The notes under the pieces: generated by a model | Seen by the model: only the letters and a program-made list of their open reading frames with translations | The model's database searches: none | What the model was told of the DNA's origin: nothing | Part shown: piece after piece, positions 1-5,783 of the stretch | How the letters are laid out: each line of letters opens with the position of its first letter | How positions within the stretch are numbered: position 1 is the stretch's first letter | Position numbers and translations under genes: made by a program | Source of the DNA: Chloroflexota bacterium | GTDB lineage: Bacteria; Chloroflexota; UBA5177; JANWHV01 | Assembly (NCBI GenBank): GCA_025450255.1 | Contig: JANWHV010000123.1 | Span: forward strand, 1-7,116 | Direction of reading: 5' to 3' | DNA length: 7,116 bases

Positions 1-2
1 AA

Positions 3-404
3 GAAGGCGTAGTGCCGGGTGGCGGCATCGCTCTGCTCAACGCTTCCGCCGCGCTCGACACGGTGAAGCTCGAAGGCGACGCCGGTATTGGCGTGAATCT
101 GCTCCGTCGAGCGCTCGAGGAACCGATTCGGCAAATCGCGTATAACAGCGGCGAGGACGGTTCCGTGGTCGTGGACGCCGTTCGCGCGCGCCAGGGCGAG
201 GCAAAGAACGTCAACATCGGCTACAACGTGGTAAGCAATAGTTATGAGGATTTGGTTGCGTCGGGGGTCATCGACCCGGCAAAGGTTACGCGCACGGCGC
301 TGGAGAACGCGTCCAGCATCGCGCAAATGATCTTGACCACGGAAACTCTTGTGACAGACGCGCCCAAGAAGGAAGACAACGGACACGAGGGTCACAGCCA
401 CTAA
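3..404 (+). CDS. groEL: Chaperonin GroEL (Hsp60), C-terminal part
   Basis: This is the last 133 residues of the 60-kDa chaperonin, which forms the double-ring chamber that folds proteins with ATP and GroES in the cytoplasm. The 5' end is cut by the window edge; the frame is open from base 3 and reads EGVVPGGG, the conserved glycine-rich turn that re-enters the equatorial domain. The later segment GVIDPAKVTRTALENA matches the GroEL block whose Asp contacts the nucleotide, and TTETLVTD is the usual final strand. What is seen is therefore the C-terminal equatorial domain, about one quarter of a typical 540-residue protein. The tail after TDAP is short and hydrophilic, ending GHEGHSH, rather than the Gly-Gly-Met repeats of E. 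coli GroEL. The frame stays open through a slightly longer loop (RARQGEAKNVNIGYN). A strong terminator follows 13 bases after the stop, so this ends its operon. Identity is very secure. Confidence 0.98.
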   Translation, partial: EGVVPGGGIALLNASAALDTVKLEGDAGIGVNLLRRALEEPIRQIAYNSGEDGSVVVDAVRARQGEAKNVNIGYNVVSNSYEDLVASGVIDPAKVTRTALENASSIAQMILTTETLVTDAPKKEDNGHEGHSH

Positions 405-417
405 GCGATGCATCAAC

Positions 418-457
418 GCAAAAAGGCCGGCGGTCATCCAACCGCCGGCCTTTTTGC
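418..457 (+). terminator. Intrinsic terminator of the groEL operon
   Basis: A perfect 17-bp inverted repeat (418-434 with 441-457) surrounds the six-base loop CATCCA. The stem has a G/C core (GGCCGGCGGT) bordered by five A on the left and five T on the right, and more T residues follow at 458-461. It lies 13 bases after the groEL stop. The A-tract on the left makes the structure near-symmetrical, so it could also stop transcription arriving from the other side, although no minus-strand gene is seen there. Confidence 0.93.
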
Positions 458-550
458 TTTTACCGCCTCACGCCTAAAGGCACGTATGCTCGACGGTGAA
501 GGCACGCCATTACTGATATAGCGTGCCATACCGCCAGTAATCGAGGATTG

Positions 551-581
551 TTGCCCACGAATGCGTTTCGCTCAGTATAAT
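551..581 (+). promoter_or_regulatory. Candidate sigma70-type promoter of the MarR gene
   Basis: A perfect -10 hexamer TATAAT lies at 576-581. The best -35 match is TTGCCC at 551-556 (4 of 6), with a long 19-base spacer. Transcription would begin near 588 and give a leader of about 32 bases before the GTG at 620. The -10 match is strong; the -35 and spacing are weak, so activity is inferred. Confidence 0.55.
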
Positions 582-588
582 AAGGCAA
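551..588. promoter_or_regulatory. Possible operator half-sites around the marR promoter
   Basis: TTGCC (551-555) and its exact reverse complement GGCAA (584-588) flank the candidate promoter, one in the -35 and one near the predicted start of transcription. The same half-sites occur in the E. coli MarR operator, but close together there, whereas here 28 bases separate them. Five-base matches arise easily by chance. A second inverted repeat, GGCACGC/GCGTGCC (501-507 with 521-527), lies just upstream. Confidence 0.2.
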
Positions 589-619
589 TCGCGCCATCCC
601 AGATCAAACGGAAGAACCC

Positions 620-1111
620 GTGAAAGCGTCGACCGATCGAACACGCGCGGCGGTGATCCCCCGGATCATTCAGCTCAATGCCCTGCTGTGGCCTGAGACC
701 TACGATCAACCGTGGTTGACCTGGATGGATCTCGATCTCACGATGCCGCAATTCAAGCTGCTGTTGCTCATTGCCTCGTGTCAGGGGATGCGGGTCGGCG
801 ATCTCGCGCAGAGGCTCGGCGTTACGCCGCCGACCGTGACGACTATCCTCGACCGGCTGGTCGAGCACGGGTTGGTCAGGCGTGAAGATGACCCGGTGGA
901 TCGCCGGCTGGTGATCGCTCGACTGACCAGTACGGGGCTCAGCTTGCTGCAGCGTCTGAACATTCATGCCGATTCGGAAATAGCAGAATGCATGGAAGAA
1001 CTTTCGCCGGAGGATCTCCGCTGCCTCTTGGTCGGCATGGAGGCATTGCACCGTACCTGGGAGACACGGCAGGTGGCCATCGCCGCGGCAAGCGACCCAG
1101 AAGCCTGCTAA
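620..1111 (+). CDS. MarR-family transcriptional regulator
   Basis: This 163-residue protein is the usual size for a MarR regulator, a dimer with a winged helix-turn-helix that binds palindromic operators and often responds to small aromatic ligands or oxidation. The winged helix spans about residues 61-106: DLAQRLGVTPPTVTTILDRL is helix-turn-helix and recognition helix, and DPVDRRLV with Asp94-Arg95-Arg96 is the wing signature. Helices before residue 45 and after 107 would form the dimer interface. The GTG start is supported by GGAAG at 610-614, five bases upstream, and by a candidate promoter at 551-581. The gene stands alone, separated from groEL by a terminator, with no co-directional partner, so its targets cannot be read from context. 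Autoregulation is common in the family. A Cys occurs at the extreme C-terminus (residue 163), and Cys54 precedes the helix-turn-helix; redox sensing is not demonstrated. The family call is firm; the ligand is unknown. Confidence 0.93.
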   Translation: MKASTDRTRAAVIPRIIQLNALLWPETYDQPWLTWMDLDLTMPQFKLLLLIASCQGMRVGDLAQRLGVTPPTVTTILDRLVEHGLVRREDDPVDRRLVIARLTSTGLSLLQRLNIHADSEIAECMEELSPEDLRCLLVGMEALHRTWETRQVAIAAASDPEAC

Positions 1112-1391
1112 GCCGTTCCGGTTCAGGGCGTAATCGCGCCCACAAGAGCATTCCGCCGTTAATCGAGCGGACCGCCCAGGGTATGGACGCCGGCATTACA
1201 ACACCGCCTGGCGGCAAGATATTTCACCGGCGGGCGTTCAGCATATCAGGCTTGAAGTTCGCGCCGTCCGACCGGAATGTAGATGTCGCTCCGAACAATA
1301 GTCAGGAGGTCGAGGTTGACAACTTTCATGCCGCGCCCGTCAAGTTCCAGGGAGTCGGCACCTTCCCCGTGCGAGCCTATGGGGTCCTGGA
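1112..1391. other. Stretch of about 280 bases without a confident gene
   Basis: This lies between the ends of the convergent marR and PduO genes. No convincing terminator hairpin with a T-run is visible for either gene. Two exactly antisense frames stay open in its right half. On the minus strand a short ORF ends at 1246. On the plus strand a frame ends at 1395, inside the PduO 3' end. Neither resembles a family I recognise. A good AGGAGGT at 1304-1310 on the plus strand precedes a TTG at 1316, but the frame it opens is rich in Ser, Arg and Pro and looks like a shadow frame. Confidence 0.6.
1246..1329 (-). CDS. Possible small protein, unrecognised
   Basis: A 27-codon ORF starts at ATG 1329 and ends at TGA. 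It encodes a peptide with an alternating hydrophobic pattern (MKVVNLDLLTIVRSDIYI) that looks more protein-like than most shadow frames. The same frame stays open upstream to an ATG at 1443, inside the PduO 3' end, giving a possible 65-residue product overlapping PduO out of frame. There is no strong Shine-Dalgarno site before 1329. It could be a small protein translated after PduO, the remnant of a longer gene, or chance. I do not recognise it and assign no function. Confidence 0.2.
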   Translation of the reverse strand: MKVVNLDLLTIVRSDIYIPVGRRELQA

Positions 1392-1997
1392 CTAGACCGC
1401 GGGCGGATTCGTGTCGCCGGCGGCCTTCGCCCCTTGCACCCATGGCGTGTCCGCGATCCCGGCCGAGCGGTTCGCGGCGCGGGCAAGGACAAAGAACAGG
1501 TCGGACAGCCGATTTAGATACTGCAGAATCAGCGGATTCACGGGCTCGGCGCGCGCGAGAGTGACGATCCGCCGCTCCGCGCGACGCGCTACCGTCCGCG
1601 CCACGTGCAGCGCGGCGGCCGTTTGCGTTCCGCCTGGGAGAATGAACGTCCTGAGCGGCTCAAGCGTTGCGTCAAACGCGTCAATCGCCGTTTCGATTGC
1701 CGCTACTCGCAGCGCGTCAGTTACCGGGACGCGCTCCGCCAACTTGGAAGTGGCGCGATCGGGAGGCGTCGCCAGTTCGGCGCCCACGTCGAACAACTCA
1801 GATTGTATGCGCGTTAACAGCACAAGGATGTCCGGCATGGCGCGATCACCGCTCATGCCCGCTACCACCATGCCCAATTGCGCATTCAACTCGTCAAGCG
1901 ATCCATATGCCTCAACGCGGTCAACATCCTTCCGGACCCTTGAGCCGCCAAACAAGCCTGTCTCCCCTGAATCTCCCGCCTTGGTGTAGATTTTCAA
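1392..1997 (-). CDS. PduO-type cob(I)alamin adenosyltransferase
   Basis: The enzyme transfers the adenosyl group of ATP to cob(I)alamin to make adenosylcobalamin, the cofactor of radical enzymes such as methylmalonyl-CoA mutase; it acts in the cytoplasm as a trimer. The 201-residue product carries the family blocks in order: the N-terminal ATP loop KAGDSGETGLFGG (6-18), VEAYGSLDELNA (28-39), RTVARRAER (134-142) and YLNRLSDLFFVLAR (160-173), which correspond to the conserved blocks of human MMAB. I chose the TTG at 1997 because it gives the canonical beginning MKIYTKAGD and the usual length near 190 residues, with GGGG at 2008-2005 upstream. An ATG at 2129 would add 44 residues with no family match, crossing the divergent promoter region. 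No other cobalamin gene is visible, so it probably serves salvage or final activation. The symbol is left blank because names differ among lineages (pduO, cobO-like, mmaB). Confidence 0.94.
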   Translation of the reverse strand: MKIYTKAGDSGETGLFGGSRVRKDVDRVEAYGSLDELNAQLGMVVAGMSGDRAMPDILVLLTRIQSELFDVGAELATPPDRATSKLAERVPVTDALRVAAIETAIDAFDATLEPLRTFILPGGTQTAAALHVARTVARRAERRIVTLARAEPVNPLILQYLNRLSDLFFVLARAANRSAGIADTPWVQGAKAAGDTNPPAV

Positions 1998-2019
1998 CTC
2001 GTTACCCCATTGGCTTGGC

Positions 2020-2047
2020 GCTATACGACAACTTAAGATAGCACCAA
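2020..2047 (-). promoter_or_regulatory. Weak candidate promoter of the PduO gene
   Basis: Read on the minus strand, TTGGTG (2047-2042) and TATAGC (2025-2020) are separated by 16 bases. Each matches only three or four consensus positions. The predicted start of transcription, near 2013, lies just upstream of the TTG at 1997 and downstream of the alternative ATG at 2129, which fits the shorter protein. Confidence 0.3.
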
Positions 2048-2052
2048 TGCCG

Positions 2053-2080
2053 TTGCATTCCGGGCCGAGAGTAAGATACT
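2053..2080 (+). promoter_or_regulatory. Weak candidate promoter of the L,D-transpeptidase gene
   Basis: TTGCAT (2053-2058) and GATACT (2075-2080) are separated by 16 bases. The -10 matches four of six positions and the -35 three of six. Transcription would begin near 2087, upstream of every plausible start codon (2108, 2132, 2153). It lies back to back with the candidate PduO promoter. Confidence 0.3.
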
Positions 2081-2152
2081 GGGGTGCTCCGTCGTTGAAC
2101 TCCATAGGTGGGTCGTGATTCGCCCGCATCGATGTCTTGGATTCAAGGGTGT

Positions 2153-3628
2153 ATGACTTTGCTTTGGAAATATACGCGGATTGCCGCCGCCGTCCTGGTA
2201 CTTACCGTGGTGGGAATCGCCGCCTTCCTGGATCGCGCGAACCAGTCCTCCTTTGCCTCCGCCGCGCCGCGAGCGCCCGTGTCGGCCGTTGTGGAAGGAC
2301 CAGCAGGTCAGGGGCTGCCAAATGGCAGTTGGACCTCCACCGGGCAGTTGACGTTCCGTTTGACGCTCAGCGGAAGCATGGACATAAGGACGGCAGTTCC
2401 CGAGATTGAAGTTCTACCGGAGACAATGGCTTTTACCGGCGTCCAGAATATCGCCGGCAAGCTTGTGCGCCTTCCAACCGGAGGGCATGTTGTCGCACGC
2501 GTGCCCATTTCCGGGTTACGCAACGGCAGCAGGTATCATTGGCGTGTCCGCGCCCGCGGTGGCGATGGTATTGCTAGCCCCTGGATTGGCAGCGGCGTGT
2601 TTGGGGTCAGTATCACGCCGCCCACCGTCCCTGCGTTTTTAACGGCCAATGTGCCTGACGGCACGACCACGAACATTCACACATATTCGCTGCATTGGAC
2701 CCCATCGGTCGACCGGACTGGCATAGCATACTATGAGTGGGCAAACACGCGAGACGTCCAGGCAGCCCCCACCTGGCACCGGACCTCCGGCCAGGAGCTA
2801 CACCTGCATTACCTGACGAACGGCACATGGACTATCCTGGTGCGCGCGGTTAACCAGGCCGGGGTGGTTTCGGCGCCGTTGATTCGGACTGTGACAATAG
2901 ACCGCACGGCGCCGCGAATCGACGGTCTGACCGCAACATCACGGCGGATTACCGTCGAGTCCGGCCCGACACATCTGCGCTTTTATCTGTCGGCGACCGC
3001 CATTTCGACGCTCGAAGTGTATCGAGCCGGCAGCGCGACGCCGTCCGCTGAATTGGCGCTTGGGTCGCTGGCCCCCGGACTGCAGGATGTTGCCTGGAGC
3101 GGCGCCGGCGCGTCGGGAAAGTATTTGCCCAGCGGCGACTACACGTTGGTGCTGCGCACCGTCGACGGCCTGGGGAATACAGCGGAGCAGTCGCTGCCCG
3201 GGTTTACGGTGGATTCGCGGCGAATTGTCGTGTCACTGACAAAACAAGATCTCACTGCCTATGACGGCGGCAAGGTTCTCCTGCACACCTTGATCACCTC
3301 AGGAGGGCCGGAAACGCAAACACCCGTGGGCATCTTCCATGTTATGGCAAAGTATTCGCCGTTCGTCATGCACTCGCCGTGGCCGAAGTCCTCTCGCCTT
3401 TGGTATCCGGACTCGCCGGTTAGCTACGCGCTGTTGTTCCAGACGGGTGGGTACTTTCTGCACGACGCACCATGGCGCTCGGCCTGGGGTCCGGGCACGA
3501 ATACGGTAGACGGCATCCCCGGCGGCAACACCACCGGCACGCATGGTTGCGTCAATGTCCCGCTTTCGGCGGAAGCATGGCTCTATAAGTGGTCGGAGGT
3601 TGGGACGATCGTCCAGATATTGCCATAA
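2153..3628 (+). CDS. Membrane-anchored L,D-transpeptidase with three beta-sandwich modules
   Basis: L,D-transpeptidases make 3-3 cross-links in peptidoglycan or tether proteins to it, outside the membrane. With the ATG at 2153 the protein has 491 residues. Residues about 8-26 form a hydrophobic anchor or uncleaved signal after Lys6. Two fibronectin-III-like modules follow, with YHWRVRARGGDG near 128 and a second from Trp182 to the GTWTILVRAVNQAG stretch at 224. A third module, with DVAWSGAGASGKYLPSGDYTLVLRT from 312, resembles FlgD-type Ig folds. The YkuD catalytic domain spans about 357-491 and holds HDAPW (His437) and THGCVNV with catalytic Cys466 and His464. No inactivating change is seen. 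AAGGG at 2145-2149 lies three bases before the chosen ATG; ATG 2132 and GTG 2108 are in-frame alternatives adding 7 or 15 residues. The modules probably act as a spacer or bind wall or partner molecules; that is inference. Confidence 0.93.
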   Translation: MTLLWKYTRIAAAVLVLTVVGIAAFLDRANQSSFASAAPRAPVSAVVEGPAGQGLPNGSWTSTGQLTFRLTLSGSMDIRTAVPEIEVLPETMAFTGVQNIAGKLVRLPTGGHVVARVPISGLRNGSRYHWRVRARGGDGIASPWIGSGVFGVSITPPTVPAFLTANVPDGTTTNIHTYSLHWTPSVDRTGIAYYEWANTRDVQAAPTWHRTSGQELHLHYLTNGTWTILVRAVNQAGVVSAPLIRTVTIDRTAPRIDGLTATSRRITVESGPTHLRFYLSATAISTLEVYRAGSATPSAELALGSLAPGLQDVAWSGAGASGKYLPSGDYTLVLRTVDGLGNTAEQSLPGFTVDSRRIVVSLTKQDLTAYDGGKVLLHTLITSGGPETQTPVGIFHVMAKYSPFVMHSPWPKSSRLWYPDSPVSYALLFQTGGYFLHDAPWRSAWGPGTNTVDGIPGGNTTGTHGCVNVPLSAEAWLYKWSEVGTIVQILP

Positions 3629-3718
3629 GTGCCCGGACGAGCCGCGTGAGACAGAATTGTGCCGTTGCGGACTTGACACAAGAATCCTGGGCATCGCACG
3701 TTGATCGTTTTGCGACTT

Positions 3719-3748
3719 TTGACTGGCTAAGAAGTCGGTAGCTACACT
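3719..3748 (+). promoter_or_regulatory. Candidate promoter of the GT2/GT-C pair
   Basis: TTGACT (3719-3724, five of six matches) and TACACT (3743-3748, four of six) are separated by 18 bases. Transcription would start near 3755, leaving about 60 bases before the ATG at 3818. The -10 directly abuts another in-frame ATG at 3749, which would therefore not be transcribed from this promoter. Confidence 0.6.
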
Positions 3749-3817
3749 ATGGCCTGTGAATGGAAAAACAATGAGGCGCGCCGGCCATCCACCGCGGCGA
3801 CATGCGTTGCTGACCGC

Positions 3818-4495
3818 ATGAAGGTTTCGATCATCATTCCGGTCTATAACGAGGCCGCCACAATCAGCCTGATACTCGACCGTGTGCGGTCCTCCCCAAT
3901 CGATAAGGAAATCGTCATTGTCGACGACGGCTCGACCGACGGAACGCGAGAAATACTGGCCGCCGAGGCACAGTCCGGCACGCGAGTCATTAGTCATGAC
4001 ACGAACCGCGGGAAAGGCGTCGCCATTCGCACTGGGTTGAAGCATGCGGTCGGTGATTATGTATTGATCCAGGATGCCGACCTCGAATACGATCCGGCGG
4101 ACTACGAATCACTTCTGCGACCGATTCTTCGCGGCAAGGCCACGGTGGTGTACGGATCGCGGTTCCTGGGTGAGCATAAGGCCATGTTGTTCTGGCATAG
4201 CGTGGGTAACAGACTACTGACACTGGTTACAAACGTGCTGTATGATACGACGCTGACCGACATGGAAACCTGCTACAAGTTGATCCCGACCAGCTTGATT
4301 CAAGACATTCGACTTCGCGCCAGGCGCTTCGACTTCGAGCCCGAGATCACCGCCAAAATCCTGCGGCGCGGGCATCGTATTTACGAAGTGCCGATTTCGT
4401 ACGCCGGCCGCGAGCTGCACGAGGGGAAAAAGATTAGCTGGCGCGATGGCTTTCCCGCGTTATACGCGCTGATCAAGTATCGGTTTGTGGACTGA
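3818..4495 (+). CDS. Family 2 glycosyltransferase, polyprenyl-phosphate mannose synthase-like
   Basis: The protein resembles dolichyl-phosphate mannose synthases, which move a sugar, usually mannose from GDP-mannose, onto a polyprenyl phosphate at the cytoplasmic face of the membrane. It has 225 residues from the ATG at 3818, which gives the typical beginning MKVSIIIPVYNEA. Nucleotide-sugar motifs are VDDGSTDGT (35-43) and the metal-binding DAD (86-88). TDMETCYKLI (147-156) and FDFEPEITAKI (171-181) are typical of this subfamily, as is the end of the domain, YAGRELHEGKKISW (195-208). No transmembrane helix follows, so it is the soluble, peripherally bound type. An upstream in-frame ATG (3749) would add 23 atypical residues and lies directly behind the candidate -10 box. 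No clear Shine-Dalgarno site precedes 3818. A GT-C gene starts four bases after the stop, which suggests joint translation and a donor-acceptor relation. The sugar (mannose, glucose or another) cannot be decided from the sequence. Confidence 0.9.
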   Translation: MKVSIIIPVYNEAATISLILDRVRSSPIDKEIVIVDDGSTDGTREILAAEAQSGTRVISHDTNRGKGVAIRTGLKHAVGDYVLIQDADLEYDPADYESLLRPILRGKATVVYGSRFLGEHKAMLFWHSVGNRLLTLVTNVLYDTTLTDMETCYKLIPTSLIQDIRLRARRFDFEPEITAKILRRGHRIYEVPISYAGRELHEGKKISWRDGFPALYALIKYRFVD

Positions 4496-4499
4496 CCGC

Positions 4500-5753
4500 A
4501 TGCAGCGACGGGTTTCCGCGCCACCGCCACTGATCATTCCGCGCGCTGGTGACTGGCTTGCGAAGGACACCGTGCGAGCCGCGTCACGCGCCGCGACCAT
4601 AGGCCTGCGTCGCTTCCTGCTAAGCGATCTATTCGGTATCTTTCTGGCTACCAGATTTGGGTACCTCCTCCTCACCTATTTTGGCGTGGCGCTGCTCCAC
4701 GATCCGGCCCTCGTGGGGACGGACCACATGGGTTTCTCCGGGTATTTGCTCGACAATTGGTTCTATCGAGACAGCCAATGGTTCAGGACCATTGCCACCG
4801 ACGGATATCACTACTTCGGGCCCGGCGTTCGCTCCACCGTTGCATTTTTTCCGGTCTTCCCCGCTCTGATAAAGTCACTGAACGAGTTTACCGCGATCGA
4901 TCCCGGCATCTCGGCGATGATCATCTCCAACGCGGCGTTCCTTGGCGCCATGCTCTATTTGGAAAAGCTATGCCGGCGGGAATACGGGGAAGCGGTGGCA
5001 CGCAGGGCCGTCTTGTATATGGCCGTCTTCCCCACGTCATTCTTCTCCTTCGCGCCATATTCTGAGTCGCTTTTTCTCATGCTCAGCATTGCCTCGCTCT
5101 ACTACATGCGCGGAGAGCGGTGGTGGCTGGCCGGAATGATTGGCGCGTGCGCGGCGGGTACGCGCATCCTCGGCGTTCTCCTTGTCATTCCATTCGCAAT
5201 CGAGTACTTGCGCGCACACCAATATGACATGCGGCGCTTCCGCCAAACGGTGCTGGCGGGAGCGTTGATTCCGGCTGGGTTGGCTGCCTACATGCTGTAT
5301 CTGTATGGGTTGACGGGTGATGCGCTCGCGTTCGTGCGTTCCGAGGAGGGCTGGAACCGCGCGACTACATGGCCATGGCAGGTCTTATCGACGAGCCTTG
5401 CCGACATACCGAAAGCTGGGGACTATCATCCGTACTTTCAGGCGCATGCCATTGTCGAAAACGGCCTGGTGCTCGGCTGCCTGGCGATACTGCTGGCAGG
5501 ATTCAGATTGGCGCCGCTCTCGTTTACGTTGTATGGGCTGGCCTGCCTTGCGACGCTACTCAGCGCGCCGGTCGTCACCAGCTATATCCCGATCACCTCG
5601 ATGTCGCGGTACGTATTTGTCCTCGTACCCATATACATCGTATTGGCACGCCTGGGCCGCTGGGCTATCTTCGACCGTCTCTACGTCTTGCTGTCGATTG
5701 GCGGCCTGGCCATGTTCACCACGTTGTTTCTAAACCATATGTGGGGAGCATAA
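4500..5753 (+). CDS. PIG-V-like GT-C membrane mannosyltransferase
   Basis: This 417-residue polytopic protein resembles the bacterial relatives of PIG-V/Gpi18, GT-C enzymes that take a sugar from a polyprenyl-phosphate donor on the outer face of the membrane. After a basic N-terminal stretch and a first helix (about 46-68) comes the large extracytoplasmic loop. It holds the family pattern RDSQWFRTIATDGY (90-103) with the candidate catalytic Asp91, then FFPVFP (116-121), FAPYSESLF (184-192) and GTRILG (220-225). Several more hydrophobic segments follow to the C-terminus. The ATG at 4500 lies four bases after the stop of the GT2 gene; a GTG at 4485 would overlap it. The arrangement implies translational coupling and supply of the lipid-linked sugar by the upstream enzyme. 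The acceptor (lipid, glycan or protein) is not evident. The family is fairly sure; mannose as substrate rests on family knowledge only. Confidence 0.85.
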   Translation: MQRRVSAPPPLIIPRAGDWLAKDTVRAASRAATIGLRRFLLSDLFGIFLATRFGYLLLTYFGVALLHDPALVGTDHMGFSGYLLDNWFYRDSQWFRTIATDGYHYFGPGVRSTVAFFPVFPALIKSLNEFTAIDPGISAMIISNAAFLGAMLYLEKLCRREYGEAVARRAVLYMAVFPTSFFSFAPYSESLFLMLSIASLYYMRGERWWLAGMIGACAAGTRILGVLLVIPFAIEYLRAHQYDMRRFRQTVLAGALIPAGLAAYMLYLYGLTGDALAFVRSEEGWNRATTWPWQVLSTSLADIPKAGDYHPYFQAHAIVENGLVLGCLAILLAGFRLAPLSFTLYGLACLATLLSAPVVTSYIPITSMSRYVFVLVPIYIVLARLGRWAIFDRLYVLLSIGGLAMFTTLFLNHMWGA

Positions 5754-5761
5754 GCCGAAAC

Positions 5762-5779
5762 GGCGCGCCGGCGCGCGCC
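5762..5779. terminator. GC hairpin between convergent genes
   Basis: GGCGCGC (5762-5768) and GCGCGCC (5773-5779) form a 7-bp all-G/C stem with loop CGGC in the 30-base gap between the convergent GT-C and PAP2 genes. No T-run follows on either strand. It may slow polymerase or protect 3' ends of both transcripts, but it is not a classical intrinsic terminator and could be chance in GC-rich DNA. Confidence 0.35.
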
Positions 5780-5783
5780 ATGG

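Noticed and set aside
1304..1318. AGGAGGT followed five bases later by TTG on the plus strand
   Set aside because: The frame opened is dominated by Ser, Arg and Pro and runs antisense into the PduO gene, the typical look of a shadow frame.
1316..1321. TTGACA hexamer between marR and PduO on the plus strand
   Set aside because: No -10 element follows at the right distance and no plus-strand gene starts downstream.
1411..1989. 192-codon plus-strand frame antisense to PduO
   Set aside because: Rich in Arg, Ser and Ala with no domain pattern; it mirrors the well-supported PduO gene.
3673..3678. Perfect TTGACA -35 hexamer downstream of the transpeptidase gene
   Set aside because: No -10-like hexamer occurs 16-18 bases downstream (the sequence there is GC-rich), and a better pair lies at 3719-3748.
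3299..4045. 248-codon minus-strand frame across the transpeptidase end and the GT2 start
   Set aside because: It is antisense to two genes with clear motifs, contains scattered Cys/Arg/His without a domain, and has no supporting start signal.
3775..5769. Two copies of the palindrome GGCGCGCC (3775-3782 and 5762-5769)
   Set aside because: Short GC palindromes are frequent in such DNA; no longer shared flanks or mobile-element structure are seen.
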